Notes: generated by a model from the sequence alone, not told the origin. A stretch of DNA of 15,473 bases from Candidatus Avelusimicrobium facis (GCA_900762815.1 CAAFHX010000060.1:1-15473), one strand, 5' to 3'. Counted from the first letter of the stretch, positions 1 through 7,258 are shown. Numbers and translations: made by a program.

Positions 1-23
1 AAATAAATACAAAGTAAAAGAGT

Positions 24-1139
24 ATGCCCACCGCCATGAAAGAAGATTATTACGAGATTTTAGGCATTAGCCGCACCTCCGGCGAGGCGGAGATAAAATC
101 CGCTTTTCGCCGCCAAGCCATGAAGTATCACCCGGACCGCAACCCCGGAGACAAACAGGCCGAAGAACAATTCAAAAAAATCAATGAGGCCTTTTCGGTC
201 TTGTCCGACCCACAAAAAAAACAAATGTATGACCAATACGGCCACGACGGCGTTAATGCCGGCGCGGGCGGTTTTGGCGGGTTTAATGCATCCGGCTTTG
301 CCGATGCCGGCGATATTTTTAGCTCGGTATTTGGCGATATTTTTGGCGGTGGCTTTGGCGCGCGCGGCGGGCAACCCCGCAGCCAACGCGGTGAAGATTT
401 AAAGGTGGATGTGGATTTAACCTTGGAACAGGCCTACAGCGGGCTGGAAAAAGAAGTGGAGTACAGCCGTGTGGACCGCTGTGCTGTTTGCGGCGGTACC
501 GGGGCCGAAGAAGGAAGCCGCGTAAAAACGTGCCGCTCCTGCAACGGCACGGGCAGCGTGGTCTACCGGCAAGGGTTTTTTAGCATGCGCCAGACTTGCC
601 CCGATTGCGGCGGCAAAGGCCAGGTGGTGGAAAAACCGTGTAAAAAATGCCGCGGCAGCGGGGTGGAACATGTGAGAGAGAAAATCACGGTCAAAATTCC
701 CTCCGGCGTACGCACCGGGGTAACGCTGCGTGTCTCCAACGGGGGAGACATCGGGGTCAACGGCGGCGGTTACGGGGACTTGTATGTGGAAATGCACGTA
801 GCCGAGCATAAAATTTTTAAGCGCGACGGCGACAATTTGCTCATTGACGCGCAGATTACCTATCCGCAAGCGGTGCTGGGCGGCAGCGTCAAAGTGCCGA
901 CTATTGAGGGCAAAGAGCTGGAAGCAGACATCCCCAAAGGCACGCAATTTAACCAAGTCATCAAAATGCAGGGCTGCGGTATGCCGCGCTTAGGTAAAAA
1001 GGGGTTTGGCGACTTGCTGATTACCGCCAAAATTGCCGTGCCAAAAAAACCTTCCGCCAAAGAAAAAGAACTGCTGGAAGCGCTGGCCAAAGAAACGGGT
1101 GGCGTAAAAAAGAGTTTTTTCGAAAAGCTGTTTGACTGA
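24..1139 (+). CDS. dnaJ: Chaperone protein DnaJ (type I Hsp40)
   Basis: Cytoplasmic co-chaperone that stimulates the ATPase of DnaK and delivers unfolded clients. All type I parts are visible in order: a J domain (about residues 6-75) with the HPD motif at 36-38, a Gly/Phe-rich linker (about 80-120), four CxxCxGxG zinc-binding repeats (about 153-213; CAVCGGTG, CRSCNGTG, CPDCGGKG, CKKCRGSG), then the C-terminal substrate-binding domains to residue 371, the usual family length. The start is uncertain: ATG at 24 and in-frame ATG at 36 are both possible, neither has a good Shine-Dalgarno, and homologues usually begin close to the second. Only 23 bases precede it, so whether dnaK or grpE lies upstream cannot be seen. 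A terminator follows directly, so dnaJ is the last gene of its transcript. Confidence 0.97.
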   Translation: MPTAMKEDYYEILGISRTSGEAEIKSAFRRQAMKYHPDRNPGDKQAEEQFKKINEAFSVLSDPQKKQMYDQYGHDGVNAGAGGFGGFNASGFADAGDIFSSVFGDIFGGGFGARGGQPRSQRGEDLKVDVDLTLEQAYSGLEKEVEYSRVDRCAVCGGTGAEEGSRVKTCRSCNGTGSVVYRQGFFSMRQTCPDCGGKGQVVEKPCKKCRGSGVEHVREKITVKIPSGVRTGVTLRVSNGGDIGVNGGGYGDLYVEMHVAEHKIFKRDGDNLLIDAQITYPQAVLGGSVKVPTIEGKELEADIPKGTQFNQVIKMQGCGMPRLGKKGFGDLLITAKIAVPKKPSAKEKELLEALAKETGGVKKSFFEKLFD

Positions 1140-1152
1140 GTTTTTGGGCGAT

Positions 1153-1193
1153 AAAAAAAGCACAAGACCCTTTGCCGGGCCTTGTGCTTTTTT
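1153..1193 (+). terminator. Intrinsic terminator after dnaJ, probably bidirectional
   Basis: GCACAAG (1160-1166) pairs with CTTGTGC (1181-1187), extended by CCC/GGG across one mismatch, and six T follow (1188-1193). Seven A precede the stem (1153-1159), so it could also stop transcription on the minus strand. Confidence 0.88.
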
Positions 1194-1460
1194 GTCCCAA
1201 TAGCAGGGGGACATCAGTTTCCACTTGTGCAGCAAAAACTCACATCCCCCTGTCCCCCATGTGGTCAACGGCGCGTGTGCGTCGTGTGATATTGAAAAAA
1301 AGGTGTGCGCTAACTTTCCACATATATTTTATAGATTTGGCCGTCCACCCGCAAGCGTGGAAAAGGGTTAGATTTCGAGGGCGCACCGTCGGGTGCGTAT
1401 AACCCTGTGATTGTGGTCGGAGAGCATATGTATAGATTTTGATGAAAAATTATTTCGCAT
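1194..1460. other. Gene-free stretch with inverted repeats between two terminators
   Basis: No convincing gene is seen in these 267 bases: the short open frames lack ribosome-binding sites and recognisable composition. Several inverted repeats are visible: GGGGGACA (1206-1213) with TGTCCCCC (1251-1258); ATGTGG (1259-1264) with CCACAT (1318-1323); TCCAC (1344-1348) with GTGGA (1357-1361); and a nested pair in which AGGGTTA (1364-1370) and TAACCCT (1400-1406) enclose CGCACC/GGTGCG (1382-1387/1392-1397). A weak minus-strand promoter (TTGCGG, 17 bases, TAAAAT, about 1326-1355) is possible. This could be a small RNA gene or an intergenic repeat unit. It does not match SRP RNA, tmRNA or RNase P signatures that I know. 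Confidence 0.4.
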
Positions 1461-1490
1461 AAAAAAGCCGCCTCCCGGAGGCGGCTTTTT
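1461..1490 (-). terminator. Intrinsic terminator of the dapA-mur operon, bidirectional
   Basis: A perfect 8-bp stem, GCCGCCTC (1467-1474) with GAGGCGGC (1478-1485), has a CCG loop. It is flanked by six A (1461-1466, the U tract when read on the minus strand) and five T (1486-1490). It lies 15 bases past the Mur ligase stop codon. Confidence 0.92.
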
Positions 1491-1504
1491 CCGTGCGGAT
1501 AAAC

Positions 1505-2923
1505 TTATTTTTTATAAGCCATGCAGCAGTTGCCCAACATACATGTTTGGCAAGCGGCCCGGCCCGGCTGTTTATGGGCCACGGCGGCCAGGAGCTTTTC
1601 GGCAAAAGCCGTCAGCGTCGGGTCGCGCGCGCCCAGCACCAGCAGAATATCGCCCGGCTGCGCCGCCGCGGCCATATCGGCCAAGATTTCCTCGCGGCAG
1701 GGGTTAAAGTCGGCGGCTACGCCGTTATTTTTCAAGCCGTCCACCACCTTTTTGCTGGTGATGCCGGCCGGCACGGTGCCCCCGGGATAGTAGACTTCCG
1801 TAATCCAAATGTGGTCTTCTTTGCCGATGCATTGGCTCAGATTTTCCACAAATTCCGGCGTGAGCATTTTGATAGAGGTAAAGGCATGTGGCTGGTAAAA
1901 AGCCAATACCCGCTTCCCGCGCAAGTGCGCCGCATCAATGGTGGCGTGCAGCTTGTGCGGGTTGTGCGCAAAGTCGTCAATGACTTCAATGTGGTTATAG
2001 CTGCCGATAGAGGCAAACCGTCGCGCAATGCCGGAGAATTTTTCCAACGCTTCCGCCGCCGTGGGCAAATCCACCCCGCACTCCAGCGCGGCGGCTATTG
2101 CGGCAGTGGCATTGGCCACATTGTGCAAGCCGGGGATGTTTAAATGAAATTTTTGTCCCCGGATGAGAAAATCTGAGCCAAAACCGTTGGCGCGGATGTC
2201 CTCGGGGTGGAGGTCCCCCCGGTGCAGGCCAAAGGTCTTGCACCCCGTTCCGGCGGTTTTCAAATTGTCCTCTTCCACATTGACGATGGCCTTTTGGCAA
2301 TTTTTGACAAATTGCGTAAAGAAGCCTTGCAGCACGTCAATTTCTTTGTGGTCCTTGCGCAGGTTTAAGCACAAGCCCAAGTACGGATGGTATTTGACGA
2401 TAGAGCCGTCGCTCTCGTCGGCCTCAATAACCAATAAATCCGAAGCCCCCTTGTACACATTGCCAAAGACGCCCTGCTCTTTTTGCAAGGACAAAATGGC
2501 CGCCCCCGTAATGACGGACGGGCTTTTGCCCGCGTAGGCCAAAATTTCATACACCATGGCGGTGGTGGTGCTTTTGCCGCTGGTGCCAGACACGGCGATG
2601 GTGCGGTGCTCGGCCACATGTTTGGCCAGCAGCTCGGAGCGGTGCATAGTGGGGATGTCTAACTCTTTGGCTTTTTGCAGCTCCGGATTGTCGTTTTCAA
2701 TAGCGGAGGAAAGGATGACTAAATCCGTGTCTTTATCCAGGCCGCTGCCGTCTTGCGGGTAGAGCTTAATCCCTAGTTTTTTAAGATAATCCCACAGCGC
2801 CAAATCGGTATATCCTTTGCTGATTAAGCGGTCGGACCCGGTAACCGTGTCCCCGCCCATGGCGTGCAGCTGCGCCAGGGCACTCATTCCCACGCCGCCA
2901 ATGCCTACGAAGTGTATTTTCAT
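1505..2923 (-). CDS. MurC/Mpl-type Mur ligase (UDP-MurNAc ligase family), exact substrate uncertain
   Basis: ATP-dependent cytoplasmic ligase that adds an amino acid or peptide to UDP-N-acetylmuramate. The 472 residues show the MurC/Mpl order: an N-terminal Rossmann segment GIGGVGMS (7-14), a P-loop GTSGKSTTT (113-121), EADESDGS (167-174), GLHNVANA (265-272), RRF (301-303), IDDFAHNP (315-322), QPHAF (344-348) and GARDP (431-435). Usual MurC enzymes have GTHGKT, DDYGHHP and a GAGD motif, so this is a divergent branch. The start ATG overlaps the dapB stop (ATGA), implying translational coupling. Linkage to three DAP-pathway genes favours a DAP-peptide ligase of Mpl type or a MurC-like paralogue, but a sole MurC is not excluded. 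The tail carries four cysteines (458, 461, 466, 467), which is unusual. The family call is firm; the substrate is inferred. Confidence 0.85.
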   Translation of the reverse strand: MKIHFVGIGGVGMSALAQLHAMGGDTVTGSDRLISKGYTDLALWDYLKKLGIKLYPQDGSGLDKDTDLVILSSAIENDNPELQKAKELDIPTMHRSELLAKHVAEHRTIAVSGTSGKSTTTAMVYEILAYAGKSPSVITGAAILSLQKEQGVFGNVYKGASDLLVIEADESDGSIVKYHPYLGLCLNLRKDHKEIDVLQGFFTQFVKNCQKAIVNVEEDNLKTAGTGCKTFGLHRGDLHPEDIRANGFGSDFLIRGQKFHLNIPGLHNVANATAAIAAALECGVDLPTAAEALEKFSGIARRFASIGSYNHIEVIDDFAHNPHKLHATIDAAHLRGKRVLAFYQPHAFTSIKMLTPEFVENLSQCIGKEDHIWITEVYYPGGTVPAGITSKKVVDGLKNNGVAADFNPCREEILADMAAAAQPGDILLVLGARDPTLTAFAEKLLAAVAHKQPGRAACQTCMLGNCCMAYKK

Positions 2924-3606
2924 GCGGTAAGTTCCTTTTTAGCAGATTTTAAAACAGCTTTTGCATAATCAGACATGGTGTAAAACCCGGCCGGTTGTTC
3001 GAGTAGCCACGCCGCCACCTCCACCGCCGAAGCAGCGAACAAATCCCGGTCCAGGGCCTCGTGTTTTAAGACGATTTTGTCATAGGCCCCGCAGAAGGTC
3101 AAAATATGCGTGCCCGGGGTGTCGCCAAAGCGTTCGTACGAAATGCGCTCCGGCGGCAAATTAATCAGCCCGGCCAGTTTTTTAGCCGTGCCGGAGGGGG
3201 CGTCTTTTTTTTGCGTGTGATGAATTTCATGCAAATTCATTTCATACCCCTTGTACATTTGGGCGGCTTTCTTGAGCAGTTCGCCAAAAAAGTAAACACT
3301 CAGGCTGACATTGGGCGCATAAAAGAGCGGAATTTTGTGCTCCTCTTGCATTTGAAACAAAAACCGCTCGGGCAAGTTGGTGGTGCCGATGAGGCAAGCG
3401 GCCTTGTGTTCCTTGGCCCAGTTAAAGGCGTCCTGGGCCCCTTGCGGAGAGGAAAAATCAATAATGATATCGCCCGCTAAACCAAAGCCGTCCCCGGGCT
3501 CTCGCCCGCCGGCCAGGGTCAGCCCCAGCTGCGGCCGGGCTTGAATAATGCGCGCGACGGCCTGGCCCATTTTGCCGTTGGCGCCGTTGATGATAACGCG
3601 TTTCAC
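2920..3606 (-). CDS. dapB: 4-hydroxy-tetrahydrodipicolinate reductase
   Basis: Cytoplasmic NAD(P)H-dependent reductase that turns the DapA product into tetrahydrodipicolinate, the precursor of DAP and lysine. The 228 residues show the nucleotide-binding GANGKMG (8-14), IDFSSP (49-54), GTTNLP (74-79), APNVS (97-101), and the substrate and catalytic region EIHHTQKKDAPSGTA (127-141), with the paired histidines, the lysine and the SGT typical of DapB. It is slightly shorter than the usual 240-270 residues, mainly in the segment after the Rossmann motif. The start is GTG at 3606, overlapping the asd stop as GTGA; a GGAG lies upstream. The stop overlaps the next ATG, so translation of asd, dapB and the Mur ligase is probably coupled. 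Confidence 0.95.
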   Translation of the reverse strand: MKRVIINGANGKMGQAVARIIQARPQLGLTLAGGREPGDGFGLAGDIIIDFSSPQGAQDAFNWAKEHKAACLIGTTNLPERFLFQMQEEHKIPLFYAPNVSLSVYFFGELLKKAAQMYKGYEMNLHEIHHTQKKDAPSGTAKKLAGLINLPPERISYERFGDTPGTHILTFCGAYDKIVLKHEALDRDLFAASAVEVAAWLLEQPAGFYTMSDYAKAVLKSAKKELTA

Positions 3607-4481
3607 AGGTATTTCTCCAATAAAAGCTCAATGATTTGGCGTGCATTCATGGCCGCCCCCTTGAGCAAGTTGTCAAAGGTTACAAAATAGTGGATAATGT
3701 TGGGCTCTTCCAAATCCCGCCGCAGCCGGCAGGCGTACGTGGTTTCCTGCCCGGAGGCCTCTTTGGGAGTTATGATTTCCTCACGGTATTGCAGGTGCGG
3801 AAAAGCGTTCCAAAGTTGTTTGACTTGGGCCACATCAAAAGCCTCTTGCGCCTTGACGGTGATGCCCAGACTGTGCGAATTTTCCACCGCCACGCGCACC
3901 GTGTGCGGATAGACTTTCATTTGTGGCAGGTCTAAAATTTTGCGGGTTTCGTAAATCCCTTTTAGTTCTTCGGAAGTATAGCCGCTTTCCTGCACGGAGC
4001 CGATGAGCGGCACGCAGTTGTTTTCATACAAAGATCCGGGCGTGTGGAAATCCTCCAGCAATTTTTTCCCGCCGCCGCTGATGGCCTGATAGGAACAAAA
4101 GAAGGTCTCGGTCAGATGATAGTGTTTCATCAACGGGGCCAAGGTCATCACCAGGCCGGTGGTGGTGCAGTTGGGGCTGGCGATCAGCTGCGTGGCGGGG
4201 GTAATGGTCTGCGGGTTAATCTCCGGGATGACCAGCGGCACCCCCTTTTCCAAACGGTATTGTGAAGACATATCCACGATGTAGCGCACGCGGTCCTTGA
4301 TTTGCCGGTACAGTTTGACGCTGTCGGGGTTGTCTGTGCATAAAACCGCCGCATCCAACGCCGGGATTTCGTCTTGCCGGCCGAAAAGCCGGGTGTCAAA
4401 AGAAGCGGTAATTTTTTTAAATTCCTGTTGCAGCGTCCGGCCCACCACGCCGTTGGCGCCGATAATTCCTACCGTTTTCAT
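3603..4481 (-). CDS. asd: Aspartate-semialdehyde dehydrogenase
   Basis: Reduces aspartyl phosphate to aspartate semialdehyde with NADPH; this product condenses with pyruvate in the DapA reaction. The 292 residues show an N-terminal Rossmann motif GANGVVG (8-14), the active-site cysteine in ASPNCTTTG (Cys105), the conserved YQAISGGG (131-138), a substrate-binding Arg196 and a catalytic-type His203, and a C-terminal DNLLKGAAMNA (270-280). It is shorter than typical Asd (about 330-340), but all key residues are present. The frame stays open upstream to 4625, but that part lies inside dapA and reads as noise. I chose ATG 4481 because the Rossmann motif begins at once and AGGAG (4491-4487) sits 5 bases upstream, overlapping the dapA stop. 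Confidence 0.94.
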   Translation of the reverse strand: MKTVGIIGANGVVGRTLQQEFKKITASFDTRLFGRQDEIPALDAAVLCTDNPDSVKLYRQIKDRVRYIVDMSSQYRLEKGVPLVIPEINPQTITPATQLIASPNCTTTGLVMTLAPLMKHYHLTETFFCSYQAISGGGKKLLEDFHTPGSLYENNCVPLIGSVQESGYTSEELKGIYETRKILDLPQMKVYPHTVRVAVENSHSLGITVKAQEAFDVAQVKQLWNAFPHLQYREEIITPKEASGQETTYACRLRRDLEEPNIIHYFVTFDNLLKGAAMNARQIIELLLEKYL

Positions 4482-4486
4482 GCCAG

Positions 4487-4491
4487 CTCCT
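4487..4491 (-). promoter_or_regulatory. Shine-Dalgarno of asd overlapping the dapA stop
   Basis: On the minus strand AGGAG lies 5 bases before ATG 4481 and overlaps the dapA TAG stop (4492-4490). It decides the asd start and suggests ribosomes pass from dapA to asd. Confidence 0.8.
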
Positions 4492-5374
4492 AAATAAGTA
4501 AATCTGCGGGCGTTTGTTTTAACGCGCCGTCCACTTTCTTTTTGTTCTCTGCCGATACCGGGCCCAGCGGCAAACGCACGGCCTCGGTGCCTATTCCCCG
4601 TTGCGACAGGGCATATTTGACGCAAGTGGGATTGGTCTCCAAATAGCAGGCCTGGATTAAGGGCAAGGCCTGTTTAAACAGGGCAAAGGCCTTGGGGGTT
4701 TGTCCCTTTTGCCAGGCCTTGTAAATTTGCACAAAGGCCGGCGCCAAGACATTGGCGGCTGCGCTGATGATGCCGGAGGCGTTTAGAGACAAATGCTGTA
4801 AAAATAAATCGTCATTGCCGCACAAGAGCTCCAAGCGTCCGGCAAATTGCGTGGCCAGGCTGCTCAGGCGTGCGGCATCGTAATCGGCCTCCTTGACGGC
4901 CTGGATTTGCGGGACCTGTTGCAGCAGTTGTTCTACCACGCCCAGCGGCAATTTTTGCCCGGTGCGCCCCGGAATGTGATACAGCACGATGGGCGCGCCC
5001 AATTGCCCGGCCAAGCGGAAATGCTCCACCAGCCCGGACGGATTGGGCTTATTATAATAAGGGGTAACGATAAGCACGCCGTCGGGGTGGTGCTTAAGGG
5101 CGGCTTCGGTGTTTTGCAACATGGTGCGGGTACAATTGGTGCCCGTGCCGATCAGCACTTTGACGCGGCGGTTGATTTGTTTCATCGCCATACAGAGCAG
5201 CTCATCCTTTTCGGCTTCATCCAAGGTGGCCGCTTCGGCGGTGGTGCCCAGCAAGACCACGCCGTCTATGCCTGCGGCAATTTGCTTTTCCAGCAAGGTT
5301 TCCAAGGCCTTGAAATCGGTTTTCCCTTCTTGGGTAAACGGTGTGGCCAGTGCCGTATAAATTCCCTTAAACAT
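4490..5374 (-). CDS. dapA: 4-hydroxy-tetrahydrodipicolinate synthase
   Basis: Condenses pyruvate with aspartate semialdehyde, the committed step of the DAP/lysine pathway, in the cytoplasm. The 294 residues form one TIM-barrel aldolase of normal length. In E. coli numbering, which aligns without gaps at these motifs, I see Thr44-Thr45 in LLGTTAE, Tyr106-Tyr107 in TPYYNKP, the catalytic Tyr132 and Arg137 in VLYHIPGRTG, and the Schiff-base Lys161 in QAVKEAD. Residues of the E. coli lysine-feedback site are changed: Ser48 is Ala, His53 is Glu, His56 is Lys, Glu84 is Thr, while Asn80 and Tyr106 remain. Feedback by lysine is therefore likely weak or absent (inference). The start ATG has a strong GGAGGG 4 bases upstream (5384-5379). 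It is the first gene of a four-gene operon. Confidence 0.95.
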   Translation of the reverse strand: MFKGIYTALATPFTQEGKTDFKALETLLEKQIAAGIDGVVLLGTTAEAATLDEAEKDELLCMAMKQINRRVKVLIGTGTNCTRTMLQNTEAALKHHPDGVLIVTPYYNKPNPSGLVEHFRLAGQLGAPIVLYHIPGRTGQKLPLGVVEQLLQQVPQIQAVKEADYDAARLSSLATQFAGRLELLCGNDDLFLQHLSLNASGIISAAANVLAPAFVQIYKAWQKGQTPKAFALFKQALPLIQACYLETNPTCVKYALSQRGIGTEAVRLPLGPVSAENKKKVDGALKQTPADLLI

Positions 5375-5412
5375 AATTCCCTCCGGGGTTATTTTTTCGC
5401 CCTGCTCAAAAT

Positions 5413-5423
5413 TATTTTACCAT
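5413..5423 (-). promoter_or_regulatory. Promoter of the dapA operon (extended -10)
   Basis: The minus strand reads ATGGTAAAATA, giving an extended -10 of the form TGnTAAAAT about 40 bases before dapA. No good -35 is visible, which fits an extended -10 promoter. Confidence 0.5.
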
Positions 5424-5427
5424 TAAT

Positions 5428-5436
5428 TGCTATAAT
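5428..5436 (+). promoter_or_regulatory. Promoter of sppA (extended -10)
   Basis: The plus strand reads TGCTATAAT (5428-5436), a perfect -10 with the TGn extension, 28 bases before the sppA start codon. A -35 is not obvious. It lies back to back with the dapA promoter, so the two promoters are only a few bases apart. Confidence 0.65.
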
Positions 5437-5464
5437 GAAGTGAGATTTTACGTAAGGGGGATGT

Positions 5465-6640
5465 ATGGAAGAAGATAAAGAAAATTTGCAGCAGAGCGAT
5501 GACCAGCCCACGGTGCCGGCCTCGCCTACGGATTGGGAACAGAAATTAGCCTCACATGAAAAGACGGCTTCGGAGAGGACCGACGAGCCGCAAACGCAGC
5601 CTTTGCCTGCGTCGGAGTCGGAAGTATTTGCTTCCCATTTCCCGCTGTCCCAACCGCAGCCCCAGCCAAATGGCCCCGGCGGCTTTTGGTTCTTTTTGTT
5701 GTTGCTGGCTTTTTGTATGGCCGTCTTTTGCGGGGTGTATTTGTCGGTCAAGCCCGGCGTGAGCTGCCCGGCGAAAGCCGCCGCGGGTGGCAAGAGTTTT
5801 TCTTTGGCTACAGGGAAGAAATCCTCCGGCGCAGGGTTGGCTTGGATTAAGGTGCGCGGCGTTATTTCCGAGGAGGACAGCCAAAGCCCGTTTAGCCGGC
5901 CCTCCGGCGCGTCGTACATTTCCAAACGCATCCGTGAGGCTGCCAAGGACAAAGCGGTCAAAGCCATTGTGTTGGACATCAATTCCCCGGGCGGGACGGT
6001 GGCCTCGGTGCAAGACATTTACAGCGAAATTTTGAACGCCAAGAAACAAGGCAAAAAAGTGGTGGCGCTGTTTCGCGATGTGGCGGCCAGCGGCGCTTTT
6101 TATATCGCCATGGCAGCCGACAAAATCGTGGCCGAACCGGGCACTATTACCGGCTCGGTCGGGGTGATTATGCAGGCGGGCAATGTAGTGGGCCTGTTTA
6201 ATAAATTGGGTATTGAAGTTACCCCCATTACCTCGGGCAAATACAAAGATATCGGCTCCGCCTACCGTCCGATGACCGATGCGGAAAAGGCCCTTTTGCA
6301 GGACATGGTGGATGACACCTATTCCCAATTTTTTGCCGCAGTCAAGGCGGGCCGCCCCCAAGTGAAGGCGGAGGACTTGGCCGAATATACCGACGGCCGC
6401 GTCTTTACCGGCCAGCGGGCTTACAATTTGGGCTTTGTGGACAAATTAGGCGGCGAGGAAACCGCGCGGCTTTTGGCCGGCGAGCTGGCCGGGCTCAAAG
6501 ACCCCAAGGTGCTTAGCCCCAAGAGCGAGGGCCTGCGGGAATTGATTTTCTCCTTCGGCTCCGGGCTGGAAAGCAAAAGCTTAACCAAACAACTGCAAAG
6601 TATGCAGAGCCCCAGCGTGTCTTATCTGTGGGTGTATTAA
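5465..6640 (+). CDS. sppA: Signal peptide peptidase SppA (S49 family)
   Basis: Membrane-anchored serine protease that degrades cleaved signal peptides and some membrane proteins. The order is a long hydrophilic N-terminal segment rich in Asp, Glu, Gln and Pro (1-71), one membrane helix (about 73-95), then a 36K-type S49 domain. Catalytic Ser209 lies in DVAASGAFYIA and general-base Lys261 in SGKYKDIGS; their 52-residue spacing equals that of the B. subtilis Ser147/Lys199 pair. The oxyanion-type segment DINSPGGTV (171-179) is intact. The 391-residue length fits the short single-domain form and not the long E. coli double-domain form. The start follows AAGGGGG by 5 bases. It is followed after 9 bases by a Yip1-like gene with its own AGGAG. 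Confidence 0.95.
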   Translation: MEEDKENLQQSDDQPTVPASPTDWEQKLASHEKTASERTDEPQTQPLPASESEVFASHFPLSQPQPQPNGPGGFWFFLLLLAFCMAVFCGVYLSVKPGVSCPAKAAAGGKSFSLATGKKSSGAGLAWIKVRGVISEEDSQSPFSRPSGASYISKRIREAAKDKAVKAIVLDINSPGGTVASVQDIYSEILNAKKQGKKVVALFRDVAASGAFYIAMAADKIVAEPGTITGSVGVIMQAGNVVGLFNKLGIEVTPITSGKYKDIGSAYRPMTDAEKALLQDMVDDTYSQFFAAVKAGRPQVKAEDLAEYTDGRVFTGQRAYNLGFVDKLGGEETARLLAGELAGLKDPKVLSPKSEGLRELIFSFGSGLESKSLTKQLQSMQSPSVSYLWVY

Positions 6641-6649
6641 GGAGCGCGT

Positions 6650-7204
6650 ATGTTCTCTTTAGTCAGAGCTTATTTTGCCTATACCAAAGACCCTTCCGCC
6701 GCCTTGCGCAATTTGGTGGAGCAACGCCGTTTCGGTGCGGCGGCGGCCGGGTATGCCTTGGCGGCCTTGTGCTGGGTGGTCTTTTTTAACATTAGCGACG
6801 CCTTAAGCGCTTGGGGTCTGGTGTGGAATTTTCTCTTCTTCTTTTTGCTGGAGAGCACCCTGGGGTATTTGTGGGCCGCCTTGTCCGGGCTGTTTTTAAA
6901 TTTCTTGTCCGACGGCAACGGCTCTTCGTCTTTGTTTATGCTGATGGGCGTGTCCGGGGTGGTGCAGGGCTTGCTGCTGTGCTTTGCCCTGTGGGCACAA
7001 GCGGCCCCGTGGCTGTCTTCGCTGGCGCCGCTGGCGGTGGTGGCGACGCTGGGACTGCGCCTGGTTTTTGTGGTGTGCGGCGCGGCCCGGGCGATGAAAA
7101 CCCCGGCCGGGCGGGTGCTGGGCGCGCTGAGTTTTGCCCTGGTGCCGGTGGCGGCGGTGGGGCTGCTGGCGGTGGGCAGCCTGGTGTGGCTGGCCACGCT
7201 GTAA
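6650..7204 (+). CDS. Yip1-like multi-spanning membrane protein
   Basis: An integral inner-membrane protein of 184 residues with about five hydrophobic helices (roughly 32-50, 58-86, 94-117, 124-145 and 158-182) separated by short loops. The first 30 residues (AYFAYTKDPSAALRNLVE) resemble the amphipathic lead-in seen in bacterial Yip1/YIF1-domain proteins, which often sit beside proteases or transporters. No catalytic motif is visible and its biochemical role is unknown. AGGAG lies 6 bases before the ATG and the gene starts 9 bases after sppA, so the two are almost surely one transcript, ended by the hairpin at 7223-7250. Its late codons are strongly GC-biased (many CTG and GTG), which reflects a Leu/Val/Ala-rich membrane protein. 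The Yip1 assignment rests on topology and overall look. Confidence 0.7.
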   Translation: MFSLVRAYFAYTKDPSAALRNLVEQRRFGAAAAGYALAALCWVVFFNISDALSAWGLVWNFLFFFLLESTLGYLWAALSGLFLNFLSDGNGSSSLFMLMGVSGVVQGLLLCFALWAQAAPWLSSLAPLAVVATLGLRLVFVVCGAARAMKTPAGRVLGALSFALVPVAAVGLLAVGSLVWLATL

Positions 7205-7222
7205 GGTTTTTTCGTATGGTTC

Positions 7223-7250
7223 AGCCCCGGCGTAAAGCCGGGGCTTTTTT
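7223..7250 (+). terminator. Intrinsic terminator after the sppA operon
   Basis: A perfect 9-bp stem AGCCCCGGC (7223-7231) with GCCGGGGCT (7237-7245), loop GTAAA, runs into six T (7245-7250). It separates the sppA unit from tetR. Confidence 0.95.
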
Positions 7251-7258
7251 GTCGCCTG

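Noticed and set aside
417..956. Long open frames antisense to dnaJ and, likewise, to the sppA, efflux and exported-protein genes
   Set aside because: They lie opposite well-supported genes, lack ribosome-binding sites and domain motifs, and arise from the GC-rich third positions of the real genes.
1194..1460. SRP RNA, tmRNA or RNase P RNA in the gene-free stretch
   Set aside because: None of the conserved cores (SRP apical loop, tmRNA tRNA-like ends, RNase P GAGGAAAGTCC) is present on either strand.
4482..4625. N-terminal extension of asd by 48 residues
   Set aside because: It overlaps the end of dapA, reads as Arg/Gly-rich noise, and the Rossmann motif begins right after ATG 4481, which has a good SD.
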